Shown in pieces: positions 23,138-36,207 of a stretch of 64,000 nt of DNA. How positions within the stretch are numbered: the first letter of the stretch is position 1; each line of letters opens with the position of its first letter. The notes beneath the pieces were generated by a model. The model worked only from the letters and a program-made list of their open reading frames with translations. It was not told the origin of the DNA and made no database searches. The stretch spans positions 62,001 through 126,000 of the forward strand of contig MU401558.1 of the NCBI GenBank assembly GCA_022579005.1, in the 5' to 3' direction. Made by a program: the position numbers and the translations under genes. This stretch comes from Poronia punctata. Taxonomy: Eukaryota; Ascomycota; Sordariomycetes; Xylariales; Xylariaceae.

Positions 23138-24181
23138 ATGTCATGGCTCAAGCGGGATTCGACAATACCAAAATCGTGTTATAGCATTTGCAGTATGTAT
23201 GGTTCCAAAAGGAGATGTGAAGTGGCTTATAACACGATGTAGACAATGTTGTCCTCGAAGGTCAACGTTCAGGTCGGAATCCTGGGCTTTGCCTTCCAGA
23301 CTCGGATTTCCTGGCCTACGTTGCCGCTTGCAAGGTGTGCATAGCCAACTATCGTGATGACCCGGAATCCGGACACACATATCCCTTGGGTGCCGAGATA
23401 ACACAATGGCTCGACTATTGTGGCGATCCGAGTTTCACGCTATCGGTAACAGGCAGCACAAAGACTCAGGCCACCACCAACCCTATTCCAAGCCATGAAA
23501 GTTCCAGGTCCCTTAAATTCTCAATCGCGACGACTACACTCAAAGTAACATCAATTGCCAATGGCGTAACTACTATCACCACGAAGACACACACATACAC
23601 TTCCTTCCCGGCCCTACCAGATGTCGCTAAAGTGAGAGTACGCACCACTAGACACGGACGCCCGGCAGACTGGGTCTTCACAAGAACGCACACTCACCTC
23701 CCTAACCAACCTATTGAGTCTGAGACGTCTCACAAACCGAGTTCCACGCCAGCCGCAAGCGTAACAAAATGTACGTGATCTTTGGTTGCCGTCTCCGTGT
23801 GAGGGACCCACGCAGTGAAGTCGTACTGACTTCCTTCCAGCCATAACCCCAAGCCAGACAACCACACCCAGCCCATCAGGTACCCAGTCAGGAGAGAGCA
23901 ACCACCAAAGGAGCCGAGCATGGATAGCGGGGCCAGTAATAGGGGGCATTGTAGGGATTTTGATTCTATTATCCGCCGTATTGCTGCTCCTCCGCAGGAG
24001 GAAAAAGAAGGCGCAGAGAAATACCGGCGCAGAACTGCACGGCGAGTCTGCTCTAAAAGCGGAATTGGAAGTCAAAGCTCATCCGCAAGAGCTAGAAGCC
24101 AAGCGAGATCCGCAAGAACTAGAGGCGCCGGGACTGCAGAGACACCCTTCGGAACTACCGACGCAGGATTTCGAAAGATAG
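23138..24181 (+). CDS. Cys-rich, Ser/Thr-rich single-pass surface protein
   Basis: Three exons, 23138-23192, 23243-23770 and 23841-24181 (introns 50 and 70 nt), give 307 residues. The N-terminal part has spaced cysteines (SCYSIC, then GLCLPDSDFLAYVAACKVC, then DYCGD), a pattern seen in fungal extracellular domains. A Ser/Thr/Pro-rich stalk (about 65-220) follows, then a transmembrane helix at 222-245 flanked by RRRKKK, and a short cytoplasmic tail with a repeated PQELEA unit. The topology is that of fungal wall-stress-sensor-like or mucin-like proteins, but no named domain is recognised. The first exon begins at an ATG without a signal peptide, which is odd for this topology; an unseen upstream exon is likely. 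Function unknown. Confidence 0.6.
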
Positions 24182-26298
24182 AACGTTGGTCGGTTGGAGA
24201 GCAGGAAGAGACTGCTATTTGGTCTGAGGAAGTAATTCATACACATATATAATACCCTTTCTTCACAGCGGTTGGATTGCTGCCCTCTTATCTGACGGCC
24301 GCGGTTAGGTATGTAAGTCGCAAGGTCTCGTCCTTGGGGCATTTTGATCACATTGGATGGGCTAATACACGGGGAGAGTTACCAAACGTCACAGGACTTG
24401 GAGTAGGTCTATAAGAGTACGATGTAGGTATTCAATCTAACGTACGACTAGAGGATAGATGTAGGGTTTATAACCACATACTCATCTGTAACTAAGCTTC
24501 AATGATAGACTTCAAGTATCTTCATAATCCTGTGGATGAAATGCCAGGCGTGATAACAAGTTGTCGGCACATACCTTAATAAGAAAGCGATTTTATCTCT
24601 TTAATGTTTACCAACTGATCGTCCCGGCTTTTTATAAAAGGGGCAACGGTTTTGATCTGATCGCTTCATCTGAGCTTACATGTACATGTGTACAATCGTA
24701 TCAAACGGCCCTTTGCAGTGAGTCAAGGCTGGTGAACGTAATTTCGGAAAAAGGAACATGTGGTAGCGACATCGTTATCTCATTACACCCTCGGCATGTT
24801 GACATCTGAGACGCGAGCCATAACCATGTCGATGCTTAGGGGTAGTATTCTTCTCATTGTTGTCAAGTAGGCCGCTTGTTGTTTAACCTAACTCAACGCG
24901 CGAGGTCGACTTAGGAGACAAAGTTGTTTAAATCTCACCCATGTTTGTTGCACTTTCTGATTTGGTAAGCAATATGTAACAGGTACCATACAAGTATCCA
25001 TTCAGCAACTTACGTCACGTCTCTTCTGTGACAGTTTCAAAGCATTGGAGCTACTGAGGATTCCTTGTAAATTGAGGACTTATTATAACCATATAACTTA
25101 CGAGTATAAGTAATCATATAAAAATGAAAGCGGTGCAAAATGAGGTTGAGATTTTTTGAGTAGGTACATGGAGATTTACTACAAGTACACGTACAAATGC
25201 ATAAAGTGGGGATAGGAAGCAACGACCTAATAGGTATAAGTTAATACACAGTATATATGTACATGTAGGTAAATTATTTATTCCTTTTACCTGTTTGGGG
25301 TAAGCCTACTCATTAAATAGTACTGTAACTGGTTAGCTGTTGTGGGTAGTAGAACACAGTCACATCTATGACGAGTGTTCACTCCAGCTGAGTGCCTAAC
25401 CTCTTTTTCCAGATCTGAAGTAAATAGTACGCGTACCAAGCGATTGATATCATCGCCGACAATCCTCATTACCTGTAACCTGGCAACTGGCGTATCTCAC
25501 GTACATCCTATCGTTCCCCAGTTTCTGATCGCCTACTCGTAACGTACCTACCTAGTGCTAGATACTCTAGACTAGTGAAAGCTATTTCTGCTAAGCTCTC
25601 TGGGCGATCAAGCCATGCATGCGATCGTCTTGCTGCCCTGTCCTGCCGATTGGAAGTTTATATATGTTTGCCGACCTGCTGTGGCTTAATTCGAGATTCA
25701 AACCTGATTTTCTCGCTACTATAACATTCCTCAAAAACCGCTTCCCCTCCGGTGTTGTTGCTTTATAACATGTTCCTTTCCTTGATTTAGTCGCACCGCC
25801 TCCCACCGCCAACTCCATCACCCTGGTTTGCTACCAAGTAATCAAAGCGGGCATATAGAATCGGTCGTGTATCAGGCACCAATATATGACATTTTCCCCA
25901 AGGTCTGCCAAGGTCTCGATCCTATTCTGAGTTACCTATGTGGTTACATTGAAGAAGCCGGGGTGCTACGACTGGGACCTGCAGCTTGTTTATCTTTTTG
26001 CCTCGGCTTGGTCTCTCTTGGAGAGCAGGACCTTCGTAGGTTTCGCTAGTTTCATTGTTACACGATCCTCTTTATACGGTCCACAAGTTGCGGGGGTTGG
26101 TTGACGCCTGCGTCCGTTACCGATAATAATCTTTTGCACCAATTCGGTAGTCTAAATTGCACCGACAAGCTGCACCGGGGTGACGGTTCCCTGGCTGGCA
26201 AGCAAGCATAAAGGACTCAATAGCTTCTAAAGGCCTGGAACTCCGGTTGTGCGATTACATCTCCCGACTATCCTTGGCATACATATTTAACTCCCGTC
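24182..26298. other. Intergenic region
   Basis: About 2.1 kb without a recognisable gene. The left half is AT-rich with frequent TAGGTA and GTACATGT words. The last 200 bp are C/T-rich and probably form the promoter of the nucleotide-sugar transporter. Confidence 0.5.
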
Positions 26299-27935
26299 AT
26301 GGTCCTCGATGTCGCACCAGGGCCCCCGCGACTCTCGCGGGGCCCGACATTTCTGGGCGTTCCCATGAAGCAGCTTTCTCTCATCACGGTACGTGTGTTC
26401 CTCTTTGGGCCTGCACTAGACAATATGTCTCCCGGCAGATTCCTATTGGTCATCCCTAACAACCTGGTCTAACTGCAGCTAATATATCGCTGTTCAGCTG
26501 ACGTTCCAAAACTCGGCCGTCACTCTAATTGCACACTATACGCGAATGATGCCCACTAGCGGCGACCATCGATACTTCACATCGACTGCCGTATTCCTCG
26601 CCGAACTTATCAAGCTCACCATCTCTCTGACGTTTGCGATCTACGAAGCTTCGAGGACACTCGCCCCGTCTACGCCTGTGACCGTTATTTTTCAGCAGAT
26701 TTTCAACGCCGTCTTTGAAGGTGACGGATGGAAATTGGCGATACCAGCAACCCTTTATACTTTACAAAATATTTTACAGTATGTCGCGGTAGAGAACCTC
26801 GACCCGGTACATTACCAGGTTATCTTGCAATTCAAGGTAGAATACGCCCATCTCCAATTGCCCACATTGAGCAACTGACTAGACCTTGATAGATCCTCAC
26901 AACCGCCCTCTTCACTGTCACGATACTGGGTAGATCCCTATCCACTAGGAAATGGATTTCATTGATTATCCTTACGGCCGGGGTCTCGATTGTGTCACTT
27001 CCCTCGTCTTATTCGAGTGATAGTGCCATCATCTTCCCTGATTTATCAGATCACTTTTTCCCTCGATCGGTACACGAACTAGGTCAAGTAGCGAACGGCC
27101 TAGGAGATGTTGCCCACGAATTGATGAAACGTGGCGTGGATTCGTCAGCCGACGCCGTCGGTGGGCTGCTAGGAAAGCGGTCGGCCACATATGAAGGAAT
27201 CGAGGATGACTTGAATAATACACCCGTCATGGATTATTCGATCGGTGTCTCTGCCGCTCTGGCCGTCGCCGCATTGTCTGGTCTGACCGGAGTGTTCTTG
27301 GAGAAAGTATTCAAGGATCCACAGACGACAGCGTCCATCTGGATTCGCAACATCCAACTGTCGTTCTATTCCCTGGTTTCTGCTCTGCTGGTAGGAGTGA
27401 TCTTCAAAGACGGACAGGAAATCATAGTACACGGATTCTTCAATGGCTACAGCTGGGTTGTCTGGGCCTTGATCATACTCCAAGCCTTTGGCGGCGTCGT
27501 GGCTTCATTGTGCATTCATTATGCCGACAACATAGCCAAGAACTTTGCTACGAGTATAAGTATCGTTATCAGCTTCCTAATTACAGTCTGGTTTTTCACC
27601 TGCGAAGTTACTTTCCCCGTAAGTTCTACGTATTCATCACTATCACCATCATCGACTTACTAACATTTCTTCAGTTCATCATTGGCACAGCGCTTGTCAT
27701 TTTGGCAACTTTCCTGTATGCTGGCCCAGACCGGAAGCGAGGACGCCCACTTCCGATAACCATCGTGAGTTATGAAAAGACGTTCATAGATCCGATTGCC
27801 ACCCCCCAGTCAAGCGATAAACTCGAGGTGCCTGGCGGACTAGGCAGTGCCCGCTTAGGGCTTTCAACGTCGCGGCCTTCCTCGCCGCTTCACCATCAGC
27901 GTGCACCTTCAGCTAGAGGCAAAAGAGATGAGTGA
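26299..27935 (+). CDS. UDP-galactose-type nucleotide-sugar transporter (SLC35A family)
   Basis: Golgi antiporter predicted to import UDP-galactose for glycan synthesis. Four exons, 26299-26388, 26498-26836, 26893-27618 and 27675-27935, with introns of 109, 56 and 56 nt all in phase 0, give 471 residues. Family blocks are visible: LTFQNSAVTLIAHYTR at the first helix, LQNILQYVAVENLDP, QFKILTTALFTVTILGR, GLTGVFLEKVFKD and FGGVVASLCIHYADNIAKNFATS. About ten hydrophobic segments are present, and the C-terminal tail is polar. The loop between the fifth and sixth helices (roughly residues 190-250) is longer than in animal homologues. The exact sugar specificity is inferred from resemblance to Gms1-like proteins, not proven. 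Confidence 0.92.
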
Positions 27936-29014
27936 TGATGTGGCGCAAAATAGGGAAAACGAACGACCAGGCCCGTGTCACGGAGACCCGTGGGCGAGTG
28001 GGATAGCTTCAGGACGATGAATAAGTGCCGCGTGAGGGCTACGCCGCGAAATTGGGTGGCTATCTTATGCAAAGGCATTGTTCATTGCCATCTAGATATG
28101 TGCTCCCCTTTAATCTTGGCTGTTGAGCTAGAATGTAGTTGTGGGCCATTGTCGCTCTTAAGCTACAAACACCAGAGAGTCCCAGGACGGCGTGTTTGAT
28201 ACACATGTATGCCTACGTTGTGTTCATACGAGTACGTCAATATCAATCTCTGCGGATGGTAGAGGACAGCATTCGGGTAGTGCCAAGGTTAGAGATGACG
28301 AAGAAGGAGGCGACGGGATTAAGTACCTAGGCTCTCACACCTGCAATATCAGAATCCATTACCGTACGTCATGCCTCAATTCTTGCGCGGCCTCCGTGAT
28401 TTACAGGGGATGCCGCCCGCTCCTCTTGTCGGAATATATACCCTCGCAGCCCCTTTTTGCCCCTTTTTGTAGGCGGTTCATGAAGGCATAGGCAATTTTT
28501 GTCCCACTGATAGAGGCCAACGACAGAATGGCCTCACTTATTGATTGACCCTTTCCCCATAATAAAGGAAGCGAACAGCTTGGCCTACCTATTTGCACAC
28601 ATGGAAGTTACGAATGTACGTACTGATGTAACTGTTTAGGTAGGTCAGGAACTCATGTGGCTCGACGTCGTCAGAACGGAAGTAGCATTCGTTACTAACT
28701 TGCTACCTAGTAATAACTATCTAACTCAGATGGAAGGAGCAAGGGTAAACAAGAAAGGTGTGGCAATACCATAGGTACGTAGAACCCGGAACTAACTGTT
28801 TTAGCGCAAAACCTCGAAGCCCTTGGTATTCTCTTGAGTGTCCATCCTTTTCTTCCGTTCACCTTTCTTGTGGACGGCTTCCCCTTGTCAGTCACATCAA
28901 CGGATAGGCATACTTCCTGTATGAATTTATGAGTGTAGGTAGGTCGCTACTTTCCACTCTGTTTCCTTAAGCACAAGACGGCAGTTTGAATCATCTATAC
29001 GATTGGTATCAGCG
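27936..29014. other. Intergenic region
   Basis: About 1.1 kb separating two plus-strand genes, with no convincing frame. TAGGTAGGTC (28637) and GTAGGTAGGTC (28936) words occur close to the MER3 start. Confidence 0.5.
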
Positions 29015-32000
29015 ATGTCCGCGGGAACTGGATCTAGTAGTTGGCATGACATTTATGGCCCTCCCAGCGGAGACCGCGATAGACATATACAGAGCATCAT
29101 TGACCATACGAGCAACATTTTCCCCGAGGGTCAAAGTCAATTGCCGCAGATATTCACAACCTTGGGCAACTCACCTTCCACCGAGCTTTCTAGGGATGGT
29201 TTGCGCGCAACTCAGGGGTATGACACTGAATACGTTAGACTCGATGACTTTGGTTAGTTCTAGTATTCGTCCAATGATTGTTCTCGGGGGAATTTGTTCG
29301 CTGACATGCCGTTGCTTCAATATCGGGCAGATCGCCAAGTACTTGGTCGGCCACAAATTGCTTACTATCCTTCGAGTGTTGGCAGTTTCTCTGATGCGGC
29401 TGTGCCTGGTCAACGTCTCTCGCTTCCTCCCAGCACCAGTGTGAGCAGGCCGCCCCGTATCCTTGGAGACGCAAGTCATCACTTTAGGCCCTTCGTGCCC
29501 AAGGATCCCGAACGTAGGTCGCCATTCCAAAGCAACCCGCACCACCTTAGACAGCCTCGAGGTTGCGGACTTAGTCACTCTATTCCCGGCAACCAGCGCT
29601 ATCTGGAGTCTCCTCCAACTGCCGTACAGTACTCATCACCAAGAGACCTTCAAGGCCCGCCACGCCTTGACCACCCCCCGCAATCACTATTCAACCAGGA
29701 TAATGTAAATGGAAATGGAGAGTCGCAAAATAATACCCAATTATTCGCCTCCTCCTCCCACAGCGGTAAGACTTTCGAAACACCCAAGCACCAACCCATG
29801 TAGGCGCAAGCTGACAGAGTCGCATAGCCAAAACCACGCCCCCGGTCTACTCTTCTCTAACAAGCAGCTCGCCTTCCAATGCTGGACATTCTAGTCCTTC
29901 CGCCCGCGTCAGTCGCGAAAGGCAGAGACAAATTGCCCAGAGGAACCAGCAGGTCGCAAAATGGAACCAAAAATTCCAGTTAGATCTCGAACACGCCTCT
30001 AACTTGCCCCCTATCGTGAACAACACGCGCCTAATCGATCCCCGTCAGGCTCTACCTGACAAGCTCCGCAGTATCTTCACCTTTCCCCTATTCAACGTTG
30101 TCCAGTCGAAATGCTTCCCTCTAGTATATGATACGAACGACAATGTCGTTATTTCTGCCCCTACTGGCTCTGGCAAAACAGTGATTTTAGAATTGGCAAT
30201 CTGCAAGCTCGTGGCGAGTCATGGAGCAGACAACTTCAAAATCGTCTATCAAGCGCCCACCAAGTCCTTGTGTTCCGAAAAGGCAAGAGAATGGCAGAAG
30301 AAATTCAGCCATATGAACCTACAATGCATTGAACTTACAGGCGACACATCTCAAGCGGATGCCCACCGCGTTGGCAGCGCATCCATCATCGTCACCACCC
30401 CGGAGAAGTGGGATTCGATAACAAGGAAATGGAAAGATCACCGAAAATTGCTGGATTTGGTACGTCTTGTGCTCATTGACGAGGTTCATATTCTCAAAGA
30501 CACCCGCGGCGCAACTCTCGAAGCGGTTGTGTCTCGTATGAAGACAATCGGTGCTAGCATCCGCTTCGTCGCCATTAGCGCGACGGTTCCCAATATCGAC
30601 GACGTTGCCAAGTGGCTCGGCCGGGACAGCCAGAACCAACATGAGCCTGCAAGGTACGAAGTATTTGGAGAAGAGCTTCGGCCGATCAAGCTGCAGAGAT
30701 ACGTATATGGTTATGATGGCGCATCGAATGACTTCTGCTTCGAAAAGACGCTCGATGGGAAGCTGAACCTTCTCCTCGCCAAGCACTCGCAGGGAAAGCC
30801 GATTATGGTCTTCTGCTTCACCCGTAAATCTTGCGAAAGAACGGCACGAGCATTGGCGGAGTGGTGGACTACGTGTCAGGCTAATGATCGGGCTTGGCCA
30901 GCACCTGCCGGCCGAGTCCCAGTTATCTCTCAAGATCTTGGAGAGCTGGTCCGATACGGCGTCGCGTTCCACCACGCAGGGCTTGATGCGCAAGATAGGG
31001 CTTCCGTCGAGATGAACTTCCTCAAGGGTCAGCTTCACGTTATTTGCTGCACATCGACCCTCGCGGTGGGTGTCAACCTGCCGTGCCATACCGTTGTCAT
31101 CAAGGGGACCAGACACTACACTGATGATGGACCGCAGGAATATTCAGACTTGGAGGTCATGCAAATGTTGGGGCGTGCCGGACGACCACAGTTCGATAAC
31201 AGTGCTACTGCGGTCATCATGACGAGACTTGCCAACGTCGAACGATATGAGAAGCTCGTTTCGGGAAAGGAACTCCTCGAGAGTACTCTACACCGCAATC
31301 TACTAGAGCACCTTAATTCCGAAATAGGGCTTGGGACAATCCAAGACACGCAGACGGCAAAGAAATGGATCAGCGGAACATTCCTGAGCGTACGAGTGCG
31401 ACAATCACCTGCTCTGTACAACCTCGAAGAAGTGAACGACGCAGCAGGCGCAGATGAGCGGATGGAGGAGTGGTGTGAGCGCGACGTCAAGCTTCTGCAG
31501 GATAATGAGTTAGTGACAAAGTGTACTCCCTTTACTTGCACGGAGTACGGCCAAGCGATGTCTAGGTATATGGTTCCGTTTGAGACTATGAAATTGATCC
31601 TTGCCATCCCCCGGGCCGCCACGGGTGAAGAAATAGTGAGTATTAGTGAATTGGCAACTCGATCGCATTCGCTCCGTGCTAACACGGCATTAGCTCGCGG
31701 CTATCTGCAAGGCTCCAGAATTCAAGGACTTTAGGTTTAAACCAGCGGAACGAACCATATTCAGGGAGCTGAACAAATCGCCCCTGATTCTCTACCCGAT
31801 CAGAGAGACCTTGACACTGGCGTGGCACAAGATATTCATGATGGTCCAAATCACCCTTGGAGGTGTCGAAATGCCGACAGACGCAGAAGGAAAGATGTTC
31901 CGTCAGGACTTTTTGCGTGAAAAGAGAGTGGTGCTTGATCGCCTGAGGAGGTTTGTCCGTTGTGTGATTGACTGCAAGGCGGCTGATTGTGACGGACACG

Positions 32001-34162
32001 GTATCAAGGCAGCACTTGAACTTTATCGCTCTATTTGTGCCCATGCATGGGAGAACAAGCCGGCACAGCTATCGCAGATCAAAGGCTTCGGACCAGTCGC
32101 CGTACGGAAGTGGATTAGTCACGGCGTCCTAACGGTGTTGGGTGTAGCAGATAGGAGCACGATCGACATTGAGCGAATCGCCAGTCGGAACCCGCCGTAC
32201 GGCCGGACCCTGCAAAAGCAACTCGAGGATTTCCCGAGGCTTTCCCTAAAGGCCGAGGTTGTGGAATCTGGAGCGAGGAACCGTCATGCCAGTGACGCTG
32301 TGTCTGTCTCGATTAAGGTACATCTAGGCCATAACAATTCCAAGCCGGTGCCCTCCTGGAATGATAGAGCACCGGCGCTGACGTTCCTTGCACTCCGCTC
32401 GGACGGACATTTGGCATATTTCTGGCATGGAAATATGAGGCAGGTTGGCAAATCAGGCGGGATTGACCTGAAGTTCCCGGTTCTGCTCTCTGCGCCAAAG
32501 CAGGTCATTTCCTGCCACTTTAGCTGTGAGGAAATCGTCGGCACACAGGTCATGAAGTCCCTGGAACCGAATATACCGGCGTCGGTGTTTGGAGACATGA
32601 CAAAGCCTGCAACAGTCGAGGCTGATGCTTCCAATGTAGAGGTATCCAAACGAGATGCCGCAACTAACGAAGCGGACTACGAGGGCATCTCGGATGAAGC
32701 TATGCTTGAAGCCCTTAAGTCGCCTATCAATTCTTTCGGGGATGATTACTCGGACAATTCAGATGACGAGAGGGAAGACTTCCCACATATTGACGAGATT
32801 TTATCGGAAGAGTATCCTCTACCCGGACAAGAACCGGCAAGGATGGCGAATGGAAGATACGTGTGCAATCATAGATGTGGAAATGGAGGACTAACAAAAT
32901 CAGGAAAGCCATGCAGCCACGCTTGTTGTCATGAGGGTGTTGATAAATACCGACCTCCCAAGAAAGTGGGGAAGTCGAGCCTTTCTGGCAGTGCGCATCA
33001 GAGCGAAGACCACGGCGAACGACCTGGCAACATTCAAATCTCTCACCAGGGGAAACGACATGACCCGAAGAAAAGGAAACATGATACTTCCACGCCAACT
33101 CTAGATATTTCGAATAGAAAACTTGCCACTAAGAGGAAGGATACCAATAACCCAACCTCACCATCGCGTGTATCGAAAAAGAAGCGGGAATTGACGCCAA
33201 CTGGCGCAAGTGGCCATAATATTAGAACACCTAAGCGACCAAGGCGAGAACATAGCAGCCGAACACCTCATATACCCTCAGATATGGAGCACATTGATTT
33301 GTGCGATGAAAGTGACGAGGCCTCACTATTGTTAGTTACAAGAAAGCCGCATACCAATGCAGCCCAAAGACAAAGACAGAGGTTGTTGATTCTCGACGAG
33401 GAGGTGAACGGCCATCGAGTCGGCTCACCACGTTTGACAAAAAGCTATAAGGAGAAGGCCAAGACACATATAGGGGATACTAACAAGGTTGACTCATGCA
33501 ATGAAGGTGCCGTGCCACGCGGTAGCCCCAGTGAGAAACGGGAGTTTCCTCAAGTAGACGATGTGTTCTACGACGTTGACGATGATCTGTCCGACCTCCC
33601 AGAAATAGAGACGCTACTCTTCGCCCAAGACAAGAACTGCAAGCAGGGAAGCTCAAGTCGGCCAGCCTCACCCCAGATCGGCTTTACTAGTGACGAGACC
33701 CTCTATCCTGGTGTAATCAACACCCTGAAAGAAAGCATGAATTACGGCTAGGAATCGAATCTCAGCTTTACAACAGTGGATGAATTGCAAAAGGCATCGG
33801 AGCGTCTAGGCTTGCCCTCAGTTGGCGATGAGGCATCTACCCACAAATCTGCGGTAGAAAGCCCTCAGGCGCTCACCACCTATGCCGAAACCTCCCCCCT
33901 TCCCGAACTACTTGTCACAGAGCCGCACCACGACGACGGTATTTCATTGGCAGAAGTTGAGAACCGGTACTTGCCAGATGAGCCTCACGTTAATGGTGAC
34001 GCATGCCCAATTGACACCGAATTACAACATGTTGAAGAGAATGAAAGTAGTTTCACAGACAACACGGCAAATGCCAGCGGCCCCACCGAGCCAGCATGGT
34101 TGAACGAGTTTGATCCTGAATTGATTGGAGATCTTCGAGGGGCGGTTAATTTTATTGATTAA
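29015..34162 (+). CDS. mer3: Meiotic ATP-dependent DNA helicase MER3/HFM1 (in-frame UAG near 3' end)
   Basis: Ski2-like superfamily 2 helicase that stabilises recombination intermediates and promotes crossovers in meiosis. Exons are 29015-29252, 29331-29765, 29828-31635 and 31694 onward (introns 78, 62 and 58 nt). Walker A APTGSGKT is near residue 335, DEVH near 442, then SATVPN, the helicase C-domain motif LGRAGRPQ, a Sec63-type module with a helix-hairpin-helix (QIKGFGPVAVRKW), and a Cys/His cluster near 1216-1240 (CNHRCGNGG...CSHACC) typical of MER3. The frame meets TAG at 33749-33751, giving 1512 residues. The same frame then stays open for 136 codons to 34162 and ends in an acidic, protein-like tail (AWLNEFDPELIGD). 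The TAG may be the true end, a nonsense allele, or part of a 39-nt intron (33713-33751). Confidence 0.92.
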
Positions 34163-34752
34163 GAGCTTCTAAAACGTAACACGAGTTGTTATTCTGTCTG
34201 CCATTTCGGCTTGTCAGAAATATTCTGTTACTGCAAGATAGTGGTTTTAATATTGCTATTCAGAAAGGTTGTTATACGTGTTGTCAGAAGTAGTTCGTGT
34301 AGATCAAATGCCTACAAGGTGAAACTTGTGCGCTGCCTTCACTTGTGCCTATTAAAATTCAGACGCCCCGAAGAAGACGACATGCGATTCTAGTTATATG
34401 CCCGCGTGGTGTGTAAGGGCTCTTGCATGAAGACTTTCTTGTGTGCATATAACTACGAGTAGGTAATTCTGTACTTCATCTGTGAGGATGGCACATGATG
34501 AGTCTGCATCTCGCCCTGCTCTTACTCACACAGTAAAAGCTAGTATAGCAGGTGAGGTACCGGTGCAGTTTACTTGACAGCGTCATTTATTTGAATACTT
34601 AGGATAACTTTCATTCTAGGTGTTATACAGGGTCTAATGATAAAAGGCATAGCTGTACCTCCAATTTAAGAGACGAGGTGAGTTCTAGGTGAGCTGAAGG
34701 ATGTGTAACCGCATGCGAGAACCCCCCTTGACCCCTTCTTCCTCCCCAAATA
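34163..34752. other. Convergent intergenic region
   Basis: About 0.6 kb between the 3' ends of MER3 (plus) and the metalloprotease (minus). Nothing further was recognised. Confidence 0.5.
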
Positions 34753-36207
34753 TTACACGTGTGTCTTGCGGATGACACCCACTTCATTCCAGGCCTTGCG
34801 CACGATGGCGGCCGCGTCGTCGCCAAAGAGATCCTCCGCCTGGTCTACGGTCACGTCGGCAAACTGCGCAAAGGTGCACTTGGCTGGGATCTGGCCGCTC
34901 TGCATCGTCTCCCACCAGATTTTACCAGCTTTCTCCCAGCTTTTGTTTGGTGAGTTGTTAGTTAAGTAAACGAGGTTTATGTGGCTCGGGAAGCGACATG
35001 GGAGAGTGAGGGGGTCGACGTGAGTGGGGATTGGTTTTTGTTCAGTATGCTGCGTCTCAAAGTAAAACAATGAAACACAACTGAAAGGAGAGAAGGTGAA
35101 AACTTACGAATGGCCTCCCAAGCCAACAGCGGTAAGGTAAAAAGCCTTATTCGGGATACCAGAGTAGACATGCACGCCTCCATTATCCTCCCAGGTCGCC
35201 CTGTACTTGTTAAAATTGTCAGGCTGTGGATCCTTGCCAAAGCGTTGGTCGTTGTAGGCAGTTCCGGGCGCCTTCATGCTGCGGAGAGCAACACCTTTTA
35301 CGCCGGGCATCAGGCAGTCTTCCCCGATGAGCCAGTCAGCTTCCTCGGCCGTCTCTTTCTGCAAGTACTGTTTGATCATGACGCCGAACACGTCCGAGAC
35401 GTGTTCGTTGAGGGCCCCACTCTGACCTGTGTAGTTCAGGGGTGAAGTGTTCTCCGTGACGGCGTGCGTGAGCTCGTGGCCGATGACATCAACGGCAGCG
35501 GTGAAGTGTCCCAGGAAGTCGTGACCATCGCCGTATACCATCTGAGCGAGCTCAGGGTCCCAGAAGGCGTTTTCGTAGTTCTTTCCGAAATGGACCGAAC
35601 TGATCACCTTCTCGTTCGCGTTATCGATCGAGTTCCAATTGAAAATATCCTTGTAGAAGCTGAGCACGTTACCGGCGTTGTCGAAAGCCTGGTTGGCCGC
35701 CTCGTCGCTGACAGCTTTCTGGCCTTCGGTGCGGAGGACCTTCCCCGGCAAGTCCGCCTCATCCTGGTCGTGATGGGCGTCGTACACGGCCCGGTACGTC
35801 GTCTGGGGCTTGGTAGAATCGGCAGAAGCCGCAGAGGCCTTCTGTTGTTGCTCGGCCGAAATTCCTTGGGTCTCCTTGTATTTTTCTTGGATGCCAGCAA
35901 TGTGTTCCATGTCATGCTTGGCAAGGGCTCGTGTCTCCTCGTCGACATCATCCGACTCGGCGATATGCTTTAGCAGCGTATCAGGGATGATGCTGGGTCT
36001 GCGGTGGGAGCCGGTGGCACCACGCAGACCGCGAGGTGCTGTGAGCTCAGCGAAGCGACGCACCCTCTTTTCCACATACCTTTTGTGGAAATCAAGGGCA
36101 TTGCGGGCGGACTGGCGAGCATCCTCGCTATTGTGCTCGCTGTCTGCAATGGCAGCAAGCAGGTAGGGCGGGACGGCAGAGCAGATATGGTGGGTACGTG
36201 CAGCCAT
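34753..36207 (-). CDS. Protealysin-like M4 (thermolysin family) metalloprotease
   Basis: Zinc endopeptidase of family M4. Exons 36207-35108 and 34939-34753 (168-nt intron) give 428 residues. The zinc site is complete: HELTH at about 244-248 and the distal Glu in ALNEHVSD near 268. The catalytic-His region NGGVHVYSGIPNKAFY is also intact. The start at 36207 opens with MAARTHHICSAVPPYLLAAIA, the short PPYLL-type propeptide of protealysin-like precursors, instead of a signal peptide and the long FTP/PepSY propeptide of classical thermolysins. An internal or unconventionally released enzyme is therefore more likely than a classically secreted one. M4 peptidases are mainly bacterial, so ancient transfer into fungi is a reasonable inference, but the gene has a spliceosomal intron. 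Confidence 0.93.

Noticed and set aside
35464..35973. 169-codon plus-strand frame opposite the M4 protease
   Set aside because: Antisense to conserved catalytic motifs on the minus strand and Val/Leu-rich as expected from reversed codon use.
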